A DNA stretch of 64,000 nt, taken from NCBI RefSeq assembly GCF_948472415.1, contig NZ_OX419519.1, positions 2,356,001-2,420,000 on the forward strand, read 5' to 3'. Of the stretch, positions 12,461-21,844 are shown piece after piece (within the stretch, counting starts at the first letter, position 1; every line of letters begins with the position of its first letter). The position numbers were made by a program, and so were the translations under genes. The notes beneath the pieces were generated by a model. The model was not told where the DNA came from. It worked only from the letters and a program-made list of their open reading frames with translations, and searched no databases. This stretch comes from Kitasatospora fiedleri (lineage in GTDB: Bacteria; Actinomycetota; Actinomycetes; Streptomycetales; Streptomycetaceae).

Positions 12461-13197
12461 GCGTCGGCCCCGGCCTCGCGGGGCTTGCTGGCGTAGACGA
12501 CGAAGGACTTGCCGAGCAGCGGGTTGAGCGCCTTCTCGGCGGCCTTGGTGAGGGTGGAGATGACGGGGGTGCCGACGATGTCCCAGACCAGCAGCTGGTG
12601 GTAGGCGCGCACCGGCAGGGCCTTGTCGTTGTCGACGCCGACCGCGCACTTGATCCACCAGTACGGGGCGTGCAGGGCGTGCGCGTGGTGGCTGCCGTAC
12701 GGGGTGAGGCCGGCCTCGCGGACCTTCTCGACCAGTTCGTCGCCCTTGTAGATCCGGATGTGGCCGCCCTCGACCTCGTGGTACTCGTCGGACAGCGCCC
12801 AGCAGATCTTCTCCGGCAGGTAGCGGGGCACGGTGACGGCGAGCAGGCCGCCGGGCTTGAGGACCCGGACCATCTCGGCGAGGACGCCCTTGTCGTCGGG
12901 GATGTGCTCCATCACCTCGGAGATGATGATCTTGTCGAAGGTGTCGTCGTCGAACGGCAGGTTCAGCGCGTCGCCCTCCATGGCGGTGGCGCTGGCCCCG
13001 GCGGGGGCCTCGCCGGCCTGCTCCATGGCGGCGAACCACGTGCGGACCTCGGCGATCTCCTCGGCGTTCCGGTCCAGCGCGACCACGTTGGCGCCGCGCC
13101 GGTAGCACTCGAACGCGTGCCGGCCGCCGCCGCAGCCCAGGTCGAGCACCCGGTCGCCGGGGGCGAGCGGGAAGCGGGAGAAGTCGACGGTCAGCAC
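12457..13197 (-). CDS. Class I SAM-dependent methyltransferase
   Basis: Methyltransferase of 246 residues. Motif I VLDLGCGGGRHAFE lies near residue 17, motif II VVALDRN, the acidic EGDALNLPFDDDTFD region follows, and the post-motif is EVMEHIPD...EMVRVLKPGG. It belongs to the UbiE/COQ5-like Methyltransf_11 group; the acceptor is unknown. The start was set at GTG 13197 (VLTVDFSRF) because GGGAG lies seven bases upstream; the longer start at 13215 has no ribosome site. It is the middle gene of the three-gene operon and overlaps the following barrel gene by four bases. Confidence 0.88.
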   Translation of the reverse strand: MLTVDFSRFPLAPGDRVLDLGCGGGRHAFECYRRGANVVALDRNAEEIAEVRTWFAAMEQAGEAPAGASATAMEGDALNLPFDDDTFDKIIISEVMEHIPDDKGVLAEMVRVLKPGGLLAVTVPRYLPEKICWALSDEYHEVEGGHIRIYKGDELVEKVREAGLTPYGSHHAHALHAPYWWIKCAVGVDNDKALPVRAYHQLLVWDIVGTPVISTLTKAAEKALNPLLGKSFVVYASKPREAGADA

Positions 13198-13222
13198 TGC
13201 GGGGCTCCCATTCACGAAGGGG

Positions 13223-13240
13223 GTGGTACCAGTGGTACCA
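13223..13240. repeat. Tandem GTGGTACCA repeat in operon gap
   Basis: Two exact nine-base copies of GTGGTACCA, each containing the palindrome GGTACC, lie between the glycosyltransferase stop and the methyltransferase start. A further 14-base tandem copy (GTCAGCCGACGT, then G or A) overlaps the glycosyltransferase stop at 13258-13285. Confidence 0.5.
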
Positions 13241-13271
13241 GGAGATTGACGGCGCGTCAGCCGACGTGGCG

Positions 13272-14591
13272 TCAGCCGACGTAGCGCCAGCCGGGGCCGG
13301 AGCGGGCGGCGGCGCCGGCGCCGGTGGCGATCGCGGCCCGGTAGCGCTCGACGGTGAGTTCGGCGGCCCGGGCCCAGGTGAACCGGGTCAGCACCCGCTC
13401 GCGCCCGGCGGCACCGAGCCGTTCGCGCAGGGCGGGGTCGTCCAGCAGCCGGCCGAGCGCGGTGGCCAGCGCGCCCGCGTCGCCGGGCGGCACCGCCAGG
13501 CAGGTCTCGCCGTCGGGCCCGGCCACCTCGGGGATGGCGCCGCCGGTGGTGGCGACCAGCGGGGTGGCGGTGGCCATCGCCTCGGCGGCGGGCAGCGAGA
13601 AGCCCTCGTAGAGCGAGGGGACGCAGGCGGCCTCGGCGGAGCGGTACAGGTCGACCAGTTCGGCGTCGCTCAGGCCGGTGCGGAACTCGATGTGCCCCTC
13701 CAGCCCGAACCGGCGCACCGCCGCGGTGACCGGCCCGGCCTCCTTCTGCGGCTTGCCGACCACCACCAGGTGGGCGTCCCGCTCGGTGCGGACCTTGGCG
13801 AGCGCCTCGACCAGGTGCACCAGGCCCTTGAGCGGGACGTCGGCGCTGGAGGTGGCGACGATCCGGCCGGGCACCCGGGCGACCTCGGCGGACGGCGACC
13901 AGAGCCGGGTGTCGGCGCCGATCGGGACGACGGCCAGGGCGTCCGGGTCGGTGCCGAGCTGTTCGGCGATCTCGGCCTTCGAGCTCTCCGAGACGGTGAT
14001 GACGTGCGCCAGCCGGGCGGCGACCCGGCGCTGCATCCGGGTGAAGGCGTACCAGCGGCGCTTGCCGAGCCGCTCCAGCCGGGTGCGGGCCGCGTCGATC
14101 TCCAGCCGCCGGTCCACGGTGACCGGGTGGTGCACCGTGGTGACCAGCGGGAAGCCGTACCGGGCCAGGCCGAGCAGGCCGTAGCCGAGGGTCTGGTTGT
14201 CGTGCACCACGTCGTAGCGGCCCCGGTGCCGGGCCAGGAAGGCGCGGGCGCGCAGCGAGAAGGTCAGCGGCTCGGGGAAGCCGCCGGTGCGCATCACCGC
14301 GTACTCCAGCAGGTCGACCGGGCCGCGGAACTCGCCGACCGCGGGGGTGCGGAACGGGTCGTCGGCGCGGTACAGGTCGAGGCTGGGCAGTTCGACCAGC
14401 CGGACGGTGCCGGGGCCCTCGACCCGGTCGAGCACCGGGTACGGCTGGGCGCCGATCACGTCGACGTGGTGGCCGAGCCGGGCCAGTTCCCGCGACAGGT
14501 GGCGCACGTACACGCCCTGGCCGCCGCAGAACGGGTCGCCGCGGTACGACAGCAGGGCGATCCGCAGCGGCGGCGGCGACACAGCGGTCAT
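13272..14591 (-). CDS. GT4-family glycosyltransferase
   Basis: Retaining GT-B glycosyltransferase, 439 residues, using a nucleotide sugar. The N-terminal domain begins IALLSYRGDPFCGGQGVYVRHL, with the Gly-rich loop of GT4 enzymes. The C-terminal donor domain carries SADVPLKGLVHLVEA and the EX7E-type signature PSLYEGFSLPAAEAMA. HHPVTVDRRLEID is a subgroup feature. No membrane segment is present, so it acts at the inner membrane face. It is the first gene of an operon with a methyltransferase and an alpha-barrel protein, suggesting synthesis of a modified glycolipid or glycan. It is divergent from the KstR-like regulator. Confidence 0.9.
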   Translation of the reverse strand: MTAVSPPPLRIALLSYRGDPFCGGQGVYVRHLSRELARLGHHVDVIGAQPYPVLDRVEGPGTVRLVELPSLDLYRADDPFRTPAVGEFRGPVDLLEYAVMRTGGFPEPLTFSLRARAFLARHRGRYDVVHDNQTLGYGLLGLARYGFPLVTTVHHPVTVDRRLEIDAARTRLERLGKRRWYAFTRMQRRVAARLAHVITVSESSKAEIAEQLGTDPDALAVVPIGADTRLWSPSAEVARVPGRIVATSSADVPLKGLVHLVEALAKVRTERDAHLVVVGKPQKEAGPVTAAVRRFGLEGHIEFRTGLSDAELVDLYRSAEAACVPSLYEGFSLPAAEAMATATPLVATTGGAIPEVAGPDGETCLAVPPGDAGALATALGRLLDDPALRERLGAAGRERVLTRFTWARAAELTVERYRAAIATGAGAAARSGPGWRYVG

Positions 14592-14811
14592 CCCCAGTCC
14601 CCTTCTTCGCTACTCACCGGGACCGGCGACGGAGAAGGCCGCCGACCGGTAAAGTAGATCACGTTTCACAGCGGTGCGGGCTCGTCGTTGGAGAAAGTGA
14701 ACAACGAGGGACCTCGAAGATTACCGGCCCGTAGCTTGTCGTCAGGAGCCCCGGCGGGTGATTCGCACCACGCCGCGACCGCTCCCCACGACCGCCGTTC
14801 CTGGAGTCCAC
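14592..14811. promoter_or_regulatory. Divergent control region, glycosyltransferase operon/TetR
   Basis: This relatively AT-rich 220-bp gap must contain both promoters. Visible elements are a CGTTG-N11-CAACG inverted repeat (about 14692-14712) and AT-richer runs TAAAGTAGATCACG and GAAGATTACC. I do not see a clear match to the KstR palindrome, so the operator assignment is open. Confidence 0.4.
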
Positions 14812-15489
14812 GTGACCGCCACCGCCGCCGCCGACGGGCCGCTGACGCCGCGCCAGGCCGAGCGGCGCCGGGGCATCCTGCGGGCGGCCACCGCGCTGGC
14901 CGCCCGGGGCGGCTACGAGGCGGTGCAGATGCGCGAGGTCGCGGAGGGCGCGCAGGTCGCGCTCGGCACCCTCTACCGGTACTTCCCGTCCAAGGTGCAC
15001 CTGCTGGTCGCGGTGATGCGCGAGCAGCTGGAACTCCTGCGCGAGCAGGTGCGCCGCCACCCGCCGACCGGTCCGGACCCGGCCGCCCGGGTCGCCGAGG
15101 CGCTCACCGCCGCCTTCCGGGCGCTGCAGCGCGAACCCCGGCTGGCCGAGGCCATGGTGCGGGCGCTGTCCTTCGCGGACCGCTCGGTGGGCAGCGAGGT
15201 GGACGAGGTCGCCCAGGTGACCACCGCGATCGTGCTGGCGGCCGCCCGGCTGCCCGGACCGCCCACCGCCGAGCAGCAGGCGGCGCTGCGGGTGGTCGGC
15301 CACACCTGGCACGCCACCCTGCTGGGGTGGCTGTCCGGGCGGGCCTCGCTGGCCGAGGTGCGGGCCGACCTGCACACCGCCGCCCGGCTGCTGACCCCCG
15401 CCGGGCCGGGCCCCGGCACTCCGCCCGCCCCGGCGGAACTGCAACCCGTTCCACCACCTGCCGCCGGGGCGGCGCCGGTCGGCGGCTAG
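14812..15489 (+). CDS. KstR-like TetR-family transcriptional regulator
   Basis: DNA-binding repressor of 225 residues. The helix-turn-helix region (about residues 15-65) reads GGYEAVQMREVAEGAQVALG then TLYRYFPSKVHLLVAVM, very close to KstR, the sterol/lipid-catabolism repressor of mycobacteria. The C-terminal ligand domain is helical, with a Pro-rich tail. GTG 14812 (VTATAAADG) is chosen for the GGAG eight bases upstream. Its target is probably the divergent glycosyltransferase operon rather than steroid genes, none of which are here. The gene's last codons overlap the promoter of the cobalamin riboswitch transcript. Confidence 0.85.
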   Translation: MTATAAADGPLTPRQAERRRGILRAATALAARGGYEAVQMREVAEGAQVALGTLYRYFPSKVHLLVAVMREQLELLREQVRRHPPTGPDPAARVAEALTAAFRALQREPRLAEAMVRALSFADRSVGSEVDEVAQVTTAIVLAAARLPGPPTAEQQAALRVVGHTWHATLLGWLSGRASLAEVRADLHTAARLLTPAGPGPGTPPAPAELQPVPPPAAGAAPVGG

Positions 15490-15492
15490 AGT
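15487..15492 (+). promoter_or_regulatory. Candidate -10 box for the riboswitch transcript
   Basis: TAGAGT overlaps the TetR stop codon and would start a transcript about 50 bases before the cobalamin riboswitch core. No good -35 is visible. Confidence 0.4.
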
Positions 15493-15539
15493 CGTGCAGG
15501 CGCGGCCCGGCCCGACCGGACCGCCCGACAACTTCATCA

Positions 15540-15660
15540 TCCGCCTCCGAGGCCGGGGGAAGCCGGTGCGATTCCGGTACTGACCCGCAACCGTGAGCCG
15601 CCCCCGCCGCCGGGGCGCGGCGCAGTCGGACTGCCCGGCCGGAGGCGAGCGGCCCTCCTC
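15540..15660 (+). promoter_or_regulatory. Cobalamin (vitamin B12) riboswitch
   Basis: The conserved core of the cobalamin riboswitch is evident at 15555-15597: GGGGGAAGCCGGTG, then GATTCCGGTACTG, then CCCGCAACCGTGAG. A B12-box-like AGTCGGACTGCC at 15624-15635 follows a GC-rich arm. It sits in the 243-base leader of the barrel/ECF operon with no gene between. By analogy it should lower expression when adenosylcobalamin is plentiful, by sequestering the ribosome site near 15718 or ending transcription. Confidence 0.9.
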
Positions 15661-15732
15661 CGTCGTGGGTCCACGGGCGGGAACCGGGGCACCACCCGGC
15701 CCGCTGCGACCGCTCAGAAAGGCTCCACCCCC

Positions 15733-17265
15733 ATGCTGACCGCTGCCCGCCTGGGCGCCGCCGCGCTGACCGGCGCCCTGCTCGCCGGCACCGCCGCCGC
15801 GCCCGCGCTCGCCGACACCGCCACGCCCGCGCCGTCCACCGCCGCGCCGTCCTCCGCCGCGACGGACGCCGCCGCCCCGGACGCCTCGGGCTCCGGCACC
15901 GCGTCGGGCTCCGCTACCGGCTCCGCGTCCGGTACCGGCTCCGCGTCCGGCTCGCCGTCCGCGTCCTCGGGCGTGCCCGCCGGGCTGTACGGCAAGGGCG
16001 ACCCGCAGTACGACGGGGTGTGGCGGCAGTCGCTGGCGCTGATCGCGCTCCAGCAGGAGAAGGTCGAACCCGCCGACGCCGCCGTGCGCTGGCTGCTCGA
16101 CCAGCAGTGTGAGGACGGCGGCTGGCCCTCGTACCGGGCCGGCGGCACCCCGTGCACCCCCGCCACCGAGGACACCAACGCCACCTCGCTGGCCGTCCAG
16201 GCGCTCACCGCGCTCGGCGGCCACCAGCAGCCCGTCGCCCGCGCCACCGACTGGCTGCGCGCGCACCAGAACCCGGACGGCAGCTGGGCGTACAACCCGG
16301 GCTCGCCCGGCGACGCCAACTCCACCGCCGTGGTGCTGAACGGCCTGCTCGCGGCCGGCCTCGACCCGGCCGGGGTCGCCGTCGGCGGCCGCTCCGGCTG
16401 GGACGGCCTGGCCTCCTTCCAGCTCGGCTGCGCGGACGCCGCCGACCAGCGCGGCGCGTTCCTGTACCAGCCCGCCGCGGGCGTCCCGGCCGCCGCCGAC
16501 ACCATCGCCTCCGCGCAGTCGCTGCTCGCCGCCGCGGGCGGCCACCTCCCGGTCACCGCCACCGACCGCCGGGACGGCCCGCCCAAGGCCCTGGCCTGCG
16601 ACGGCGGCCAGGCCGCCGCCGGCCCGGTCGCGCACGCCGACTCCGCCGAGGCCGACGCCGCCTGGCTGACCGGCCGGCTCGCCGCGGGCGGCGGGCACCT
16701 GACGGCCACGACCCCCGGCGCGGACACCGCCACCCCTGACTACAACTCCACCGCCTGGACGGTGCTCGGCCTGGTCGCCGCCGGCCACCCCGCCGAGGCC
16801 GCCGACGCCGCCGACTGGCTGGCCGGCAACGCCTACCCGTGGGCTGCCCAGGGCAAGAACGGCATCGACCCGGCGGCCACCGCCACCCTGGTGCTGACCG
16901 CCCGCGCCGCCAAGCTCGACCCGTACAACTTCGGCGGCGCCAACCTGGTCCAGCTGCTGGCCGACTCCGGCCCCAAGCCGAAGTCCGCCCCCGCGGCCGG
17001 CGACCCGCAGGCCACCCGCGCGCCCGGCTCCGCGATCACCGAGCCCGACGAGAACAGCGGCTTCTCGGCCGGCTGGCTGATCGGCGTCGGCCTGCTGGTC
17101 GGCGTCGGCGCGGGCCTCCTGCTCAGCCTCAACCGCCGCCGCCACAAGCCCGCCGAGGCCGCCGAGGCCGCTGCCGCCGAGGGCCCGGCCGCCGAGAACG
17201 CGGGCTCCGAGGACACGGCCGCCGAGGAGCACCCGGAGCAGGACCGCCCGGAGCGGGACCGATGA
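15733..17265 (+). CDS. Secreted membrane-anchored prenyltransferase-like barrel protein
   Basis: Extracytoplasmic protein of 510 residues: an Ala-rich signal peptide (about 1-28), a Thr/Ser/Ala linker (about 29-80), an alpha/alpha-barrel domain (about 85-400) and a C-terminal transmembrane helix (about 448-470) with an acidic cytoplasmic tail. Barrel repeats include LLDQQCEDGGWPSYRAGG and LRAHQNPDGSWAYNPGSPG, the same helical toroid fold found in squalene cyclases and the N-terminal domain of intrinsic factor and transcobalamin. The cobalamin riboswitch upstream and ECF importer genes downstream make cobalamin binding at the cell surface the best inference. AAAGG lies ten bases before the ATG. 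The stop overlaps the next start (ATGA). Confidence 0.88.
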   Translation: MLTAARLGAAALTGALLAGTAAAPALADTATPAPSTAAPSSAATDAAAPDASGSGTASGSATGSASGTGSASGSPSASSGVPAGLYGKGDPQYDGVWRQSLALIALQQEKVEPADAAVRWLLDQQCEDGGWPSYRAGGTPCTPATEDTNATSLAVQALTALGGHQQPVARATDWLRAHQNPDGSWAYNPGSPGDANSTAVVLNGLLAAGLDPAGVAVGGRSGWDGLASFQLGCADAADQRGAFLYQPAAGVPAAADTIASAQSLLAAAGGHLPVTATDRRDGPPKALACDGGQAAAGPVAHADSAEADAAWLTGRLAAGGGHLTATTPGADTATPDYNSTAWTVLGLVAAGHPAEAADAADWLAGNAYPWAAQGKNGIDPAATATLVLTARAAKLDPYNFGGANLVQLLADSGPKPKSAPAAGDPQATRAPGSAITEPDENSGFSAGWLIGVGLLVGVGAGLLLSLNRRRHKPAEAAEAAAAEGPAAENAGSEDTAAEEHPEQDRPERDR

Positions 17266-17936
17266 CCGGCCGGGCCCCCCGCGTCCGCTTCGCCGTCCTC
17301 CTCCTCACCCTCCTCCTCGCCGCGGGCGCGACGCTGCTCGGCCCGGCCGCCGGGCCCTCCGCCGCCGCCGACTACCGCTACTGGTCGTTCTGGAAGGGCG
17401 GCGCCGACGGCTGGGCGTACCAGCAGGTCGGACCGGCCGGGAACGTACCGGCGGACGGGGCGGTGGACGGCTGGCGGTTCGTGCTGAGCCCGGACGGCGG
17501 CCAGGACACGCCCAGGCCTGGCCCGGCCCCCGACTTCGCGGCGATCTGCCGGGGCACCGCGCCCGGCGGCGGCCACAAGCGGGTCGCCGTGGTGCTGGAC
17601 TTCGGCACCGCGCAGGACGCCCCCGGCGGCGAACAGCCGCCCGCCGCCCGCTCCTCGTGCGCCTCGGTGCCGACGGCGGCGAACTCCGCCGAGGTGCTGG
17701 CCGCGGTCGCCGCGCCGCTGCGCTACGACTCCGGCGCGCTGCTGTGCGCGATCGCGGACTACCCGCGCGCGGGCTGCGGCGAGCCGGTCGCGGCGGGCTC
17801 GAACTCCGGTACCGGCGGCGGTGGTTCGGGCGGCGGGGACGGCGGTCCGGCGCTGGGCCTGGTCGCCGGCGCCGGTGCGGTGGTGCTGCTGGGCGCCGGG
17901 GCGGTCTGGCAGGCCCGTCGCCGCCGCACCCGCTGA
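17262..17936 (+). CDS. SCO2322-like secreted membrane-anchored protein
   Basis: Surface protein of 224 residues with a signal peptide (about 1-35), a mature domain beginning ADYRYWSFWKGGADGWAYQQ, a Gly/Ser linker and a C-terminal membrane helix (about 197-215) with a basic end. It resembles the family named after Streptomyces coelicolor SCO2322. The YWSFW...GW.Y...VDGWRFVLS pattern recalls the small beta domain (DUF4430 type) that closes over cobalamin in intrinsic factor. Three cysteines (AAICRG, RSSCASV, LLCAIAD) and a fourth in AGCGEP could form disulfides. It is coupled to the barrel gene by ATGA and precedes cbiQ by two bases, so all act together. Confidence 0.82.
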   Translation: MTGRAPRVRFAVLLLTLLLAAGATLLGPAAGPSAAADYRYWSFWKGGADGWAYQQVGPAGNVPADGAVDGWRFVLSPDGGQDTPRPGPAPDFAAICRGTAPGGGHKRVAVVLDFGTAQDAPGGEQPPAARSSCASVPTAANSAEVLAAVAAPLRYDSGALLCAIADYPRAGCGEPVAAGSNSGTGGGGSGGGDGGPALGLVAGAGAVVLLGAGAVWQARRRRTR

Positions 17937-17938
17937 GC

Positions 17939-19060
17939 ATGTCCGTCCACCGTCTGCGCCGCCCGGCCGCCGACCCGGTCGCGGGGGGCGGCCGTCCGGC
18001 CGCCGCGCACAGCCGGGCGCTGCCCCGGCAGCTGCACCCGGGCGCGTGGTGGCTGTGGTCGCTGGGCCTGGCCGCGGCGGCCAGCCGGACCACCAACCCG
18101 CTGCTCCTGCTGCTGCTCCTGGCGGTGGCGGGCTACGTGGTGGCGGCCCGCCGGGGCGACGCGCCCTGGTCGCGCTCGTACGCGGCGTTCCTGCGCCTGG
18201 GCCTGCTGGTGCTGGCCGCCCGGGTGGTGTTCGCGGTGCTGCTGGGCTCCCCGGTCGGCGGCACCCACGTGCTCCTCACGCTGCCGCAACTCCCGTTGCC
18301 CGCCTGGGCGCAGGGCGTCCGGCTGGGCGGTGCGGTGACGCTGGAGGGGGTGCTGTTCGCGCTGTACGAGGGGCTGCGGCTGGCGGTCCTGCTGGCCTGC
18401 GTGGGCGCGGCGAACGCGCTGGCCTCGCCGTCACGGCTGCTGCGCTCGCTGCCGGGCGCGCTGTACGAGGCGGGGGTGGCGGCGGTGGTGGCGATGACCT
18501 TCGCGCCGAACCTGGTCGCGGACGTCCGGCGGCTGCGCGCGGCGCGCCGGCTGCGCGGGCGCTCCGACCGGGGGGTGCGGGCGGTGCTCTCGGTCGGACT
18601 GCCGGTGCTGGAGGGCGCGTTGGAGCGTTCGGTGGCGCTGGCGGCGGCGATGGACACCCGCGGCTTCGGCCGGACCGCCGACGTCCCGCAGCGGCTGGTG
18701 CGCGCCGCCGGGGCGCTCACCCTCGCGGGGCTGCTCGCGGTGTGCTCGGCGACGTACGGGCTGCTCGCCGCGGGCCGTCACCCGTGGGCGCTGCCGGTGC
18801 TGCTGGCGGGCGCCGCCGCGGCCGGCGGCGGCCTCGCGCTGGGCGGCCGGCGCTCCGTCCGGACCCGCTACCGGCCCGACCCGTGGGCGCTCCCGGAGTG
18901 GCTGACGGCCGCCTCGGGGGCGCTGGTCGCGGCCGTGCTGATCTGGTACGCGGGCCGCTGGCCGCTGGCGCTGTCCCGAGCGTCGTGCCGCCGGCCGCGC
19001 CCGCCCTGCCGCTGCTGCCCGCGCTGGCCGCGCTGGCCGGCCTGCTGCCCGCCTTCGTCA

Positions 19061-19089
<29 letters not shown>
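17939..19089 (+). CDS. ECF transporter T component (CbiQ-like), frameshifted
   Basis: Energy-coupling membrane subunit of an ECF vitamin/metal importer, about 383 residues when repaired. Five to six membrane helices are present, as in CbiQ/EcfT, with the coupling-helix signature AMDTRGFGRT near residue 240 and the ARRLRGRS segment before it; these contact the ATPases. The frame breaks at the CCC at 18975-18977: adding one C gives LALSPSVVPPAAPALPLLPA, a last helix and a stop at 19089. The tail PEPPRSTR is duplicated in the next small frame. It begins two bases after the SCO2322-like gene. Confidence 0.85.
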
Positions 19090-19309
<220 letters not shown>

Positions 19310-19313
<4 letters not shown>

Positions 19314-20926
19314 TCACTTTCGAGCAGGTCGGCGTGCAGTACGCCGACGCCACCGCACCGGCCCTGAGCGGTGTCGAACTGACCGTCCCCGAGGGTGAGT
19401 TGTGCCTGCTGGTCGGGCCGTCCGGGTCCGGCAAGTCGACCCTGCTGGGCACCGTCTCCGGGCTGGTGCCGCACTTCACCGGCGGCACCCTGACCGGCCG
19501 GGTCACGGTGGCCGGGCGGGACACCCGGACGCACCGCCCGCGCGACCTCGCCGACGTGGTCGGCACCGTCGGGCAGGACCCGTCGGCGCACTTCGTCACC
19601 GACACCGTCGAGGAGGAACTCGCCTACGGCATGGAGTCGACGGGCCTGGCCCCGGCCGTGATGCGCCGCCGGGTCGAGGAGACGCTCGACCTGCTGGGCC
19701 TGGCCGACCTGCGCGGGCGCGCGCTGTCCTCGCTCTCCGGCGGGCAGCGCCAGCGGGTGGCGATCGGCTCGGTGCTGACCGTCCACCCGAAGGTGCTGGT
19801 GCTGGACGAGCCGACCTCCGCGCTCGACCCGGGCGCCGCCGAGGAGGTGCTGGCCGTCCTCCAGCGCCTGGTGCACGACCTGGGCACCACCGTGCTGCTC
19901 TCCGAGCACCGGCTGGAGCGGGTCGTCCAGTACGCCGACCAGGTCCTGCTGCTGCCGGGCCCCGGCGAGCCGCCGGTGCTCGGCGACCCGGCCGCGCTGA
20001 TGGCCCGCTCCCCGGTCCGGCCGCCGGTGGTCGAACTCGGGCTGCTGGCGGGCTGGACGCCGCTGCCGCTCACCGTCCGCGACGCCCGCCGCCGGGCGGC
20101 CGCCCTGCGCGAACGGCTCGCCGCCGCCCCGCCGAAGGTGGCCGCCGCACCGGCCGCACCTGTCGAACCGGTCGTCACCGTCAGCCGCCTGGTGGTCTCC
20201 CGGGGCGCCGTCCCGGCCCTGCGCGGCGTCGAACTCACCCTCGCCGCAGGGCAGATCACCGCCCTGATGGGACGCAACGGCGCCGGCAAGTCCACCCTGC
20301 TCGGCACCCTGGTCGGCCTGCACGCCCCCGCCTCCGGCACCGTCCGGGTCGACGGCCGCACCCCGCACCGGACCCGCCCCAAGGACCTGATCCGCTCCGT
20401 CGGACTCGTCCCGCAGGACCCGCGCGACCTGCTGTACGCCGAGACAGTCGCCGAGGAGTGCGCCGCCGCCGACCAGGACGCCGGCGCCGAACCCGGCACC
20501 TGCCGCGCCCTGCTGGCCACCCTGCTGCCCGGCGTCGCCGACGACCGCCACCCCCGCGACCTCTCCGAGGGCCAGCGCCTCACCCTCGCCCTCGCCGTCG
20601 TGCTGACCGCCCGCCCCCCGGTCGTCCTGCTCGACGAACCCACCCGCGGCCTCGACTACGCCGCCAAGGCCCGCCTGGTCGCCGTCCTGCGCTCCCTCGC
20701 CGACCAGGGCCACGCCGTCCTGCTCGCCACCCACGACGTCGAACTCGCCGCCGAACTCGCCCACCGCACCGCCGTCCTGGCCGAGGGCGAGATCGTCGCC
20801 GACGGCCCCACCCCGGACGTCGTGCTCGCCTCCCCCACCTTCGCCCCGCAGACCGCGAAGATCCTCCCGCCCCACCTCACCGTCCACGACGTCGCCGCCG
20901 CCCTGGCCCCGGAACCGCCGCGATGA
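19310..20926 (+). CDS. ECF transporter fused double ATPase
   Basis: Tandem ATP-binding protein of 538 residues joining the two A components of an ECF importer. The first half has Walker A GPSGSGKST (about residue 40), signature LSGGQRQRVAIG and Walker B VLVLDEPTSALDP. The second half (from about 285) has Walker A GRNGAGKST, a variant signature LSEGQRLTLALA and VVLLDEPTRGLDY. Both appear active; the second signature departs from LSGGQ. It powers uptake with the T component upstream and the S component, whose ATG overlaps this stop (ATGA). It is peripheral, on the inner membrane face. Confidence 0.92.
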
Positions 20927-21792
20927 AGCCACCCGCCACCCGCACCGCACCCGCCCCCGCCCCCGGCCCCGTCGCCGCCCCCGGCCCGCTGCTCTCCCGT
21001 CCCGTCCCGCTCGGGCGGCGCTCGGTGCTCGTCCTCTCCCTGGTCTCCGCGATCGGCGCGGCGGCCTTCGGCTGGCCGCTGCTCGCCTCCCGCGCGTCCG
21101 ACCTGGTCGGCCACTCCGCCGACGCGCCCTGGCTGTTCGCACTGCTGATGCCGCTGCTGCTGGCCGTGCTGGTCGCCCAGCTCTCCGAGGGCCGCGACGC
21201 CACCGGCGCGCCCGGCCTGGACGCCAAGGCCGTCGCCATGCTGGGCGTGCTGGCCGCGGCCGGTGCCGCGCTGCGGCCGCTCGGCGCGGGCACCGCCGGG
21301 CTGGAGCCGATGTTCTTCCTGATGGTGCTCTCCGGCCGGGCCCTCGGCCCCGGCTTCGGCTTCGTGCTGGGCGCCCTCACCATGTTCGCCTCCGCCCTGC
21401 TCACCGGCGGCGTCGGCCCCTGGCTGCCGTTCCAGATGCTCGCCATGGGCTGGGTCTGCCTCGGCGCCGGACTCCTCCCGGGCGCCGCCCGCCTGCGCGG
21501 GCGCCCCGAACTCCTGCTGCTCGCCGCCTACGGCACCGTCTCCGCGATCGGCTACGGCACCGTGATGAACCTCCAGGGCTGGCCCTACATCGGCGGCCTG
21601 GGCACCTCGATCTCCTTCGTCCCCGGCGACCCGCTCGCCGCCAACCTCACCCGCTTCGCCCTCTACTGCCTCACCACCTCCCTGGGCTGGGACCTCCCCC
21701 GCGCCGCCCTCACCGCCGTCCTCTGCCTCACCGTCGGCGGCCCCCTGCTGCGCACCCTCCGCCGCGCCACCCGCCGCGCCGCCTTCCGCTGA
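20923..21792 (+). CDS. ECF transporter S component, probably for cobalamin
   Basis: Substrate-binding integral membrane subunit, 289 residues with about six hydrophobic helices between residues 30 and 270 after a Pro/Ala-rich head. FFLMVLSGRALGPGFGFVLG and LTGGVGPWLPFQMLAMGWV are typical of the CbrT-type S components predicted to import cobalamin or its precursors. The riboswitch at the operon head supports cobalamin as substrate; cobalt is the main alternative but no CbiM/CbiN is present. It overlaps the ATPase gene by four bases and ends the operon at a strong hairpin. Confidence 0.87.
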   Translation: MKPPATRTAPAPAPGPVAAPGPLLSRPVPLGRRSVLVLSLVSAIGAAAFGWPLLASRASDLVGHSADAPWLFALLMPLLLAVLVAQLSEGRDATGAPGLDAKAVAMLGVLAAAGAALRPLGAGTAGLEPMFFLMVLSGRALGPGFGFVLGALTMFASALLTGGVGPWLPFQMLAMGWVCLGAGLLPGAARLRGRPELLLLAAYGTVSAIGYGTVMNLQGWPYIGGLGTSISFVPGDPLAANLTRFALYCLTTSLGWDLPRAALTAVLCLTVGGPLLRTLRRATRRAAFR

Positions 21793-21838
21793 GAGGGGGC
21801 GGGGGGCCGGTCTCCCCCGGACCGGCCCACCGCCCCTC
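21793..21838. terminator. Bidirectional terminator hairpin
   Basis: GGGGGGCCGGTC pairs with GACCGGCCCACC, and the flanking GAGGGGGCGG with CCGCCCCTC, between two converging genes. Confidence 0.75.
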
Positions 21839-21844
21839 CCGCCG

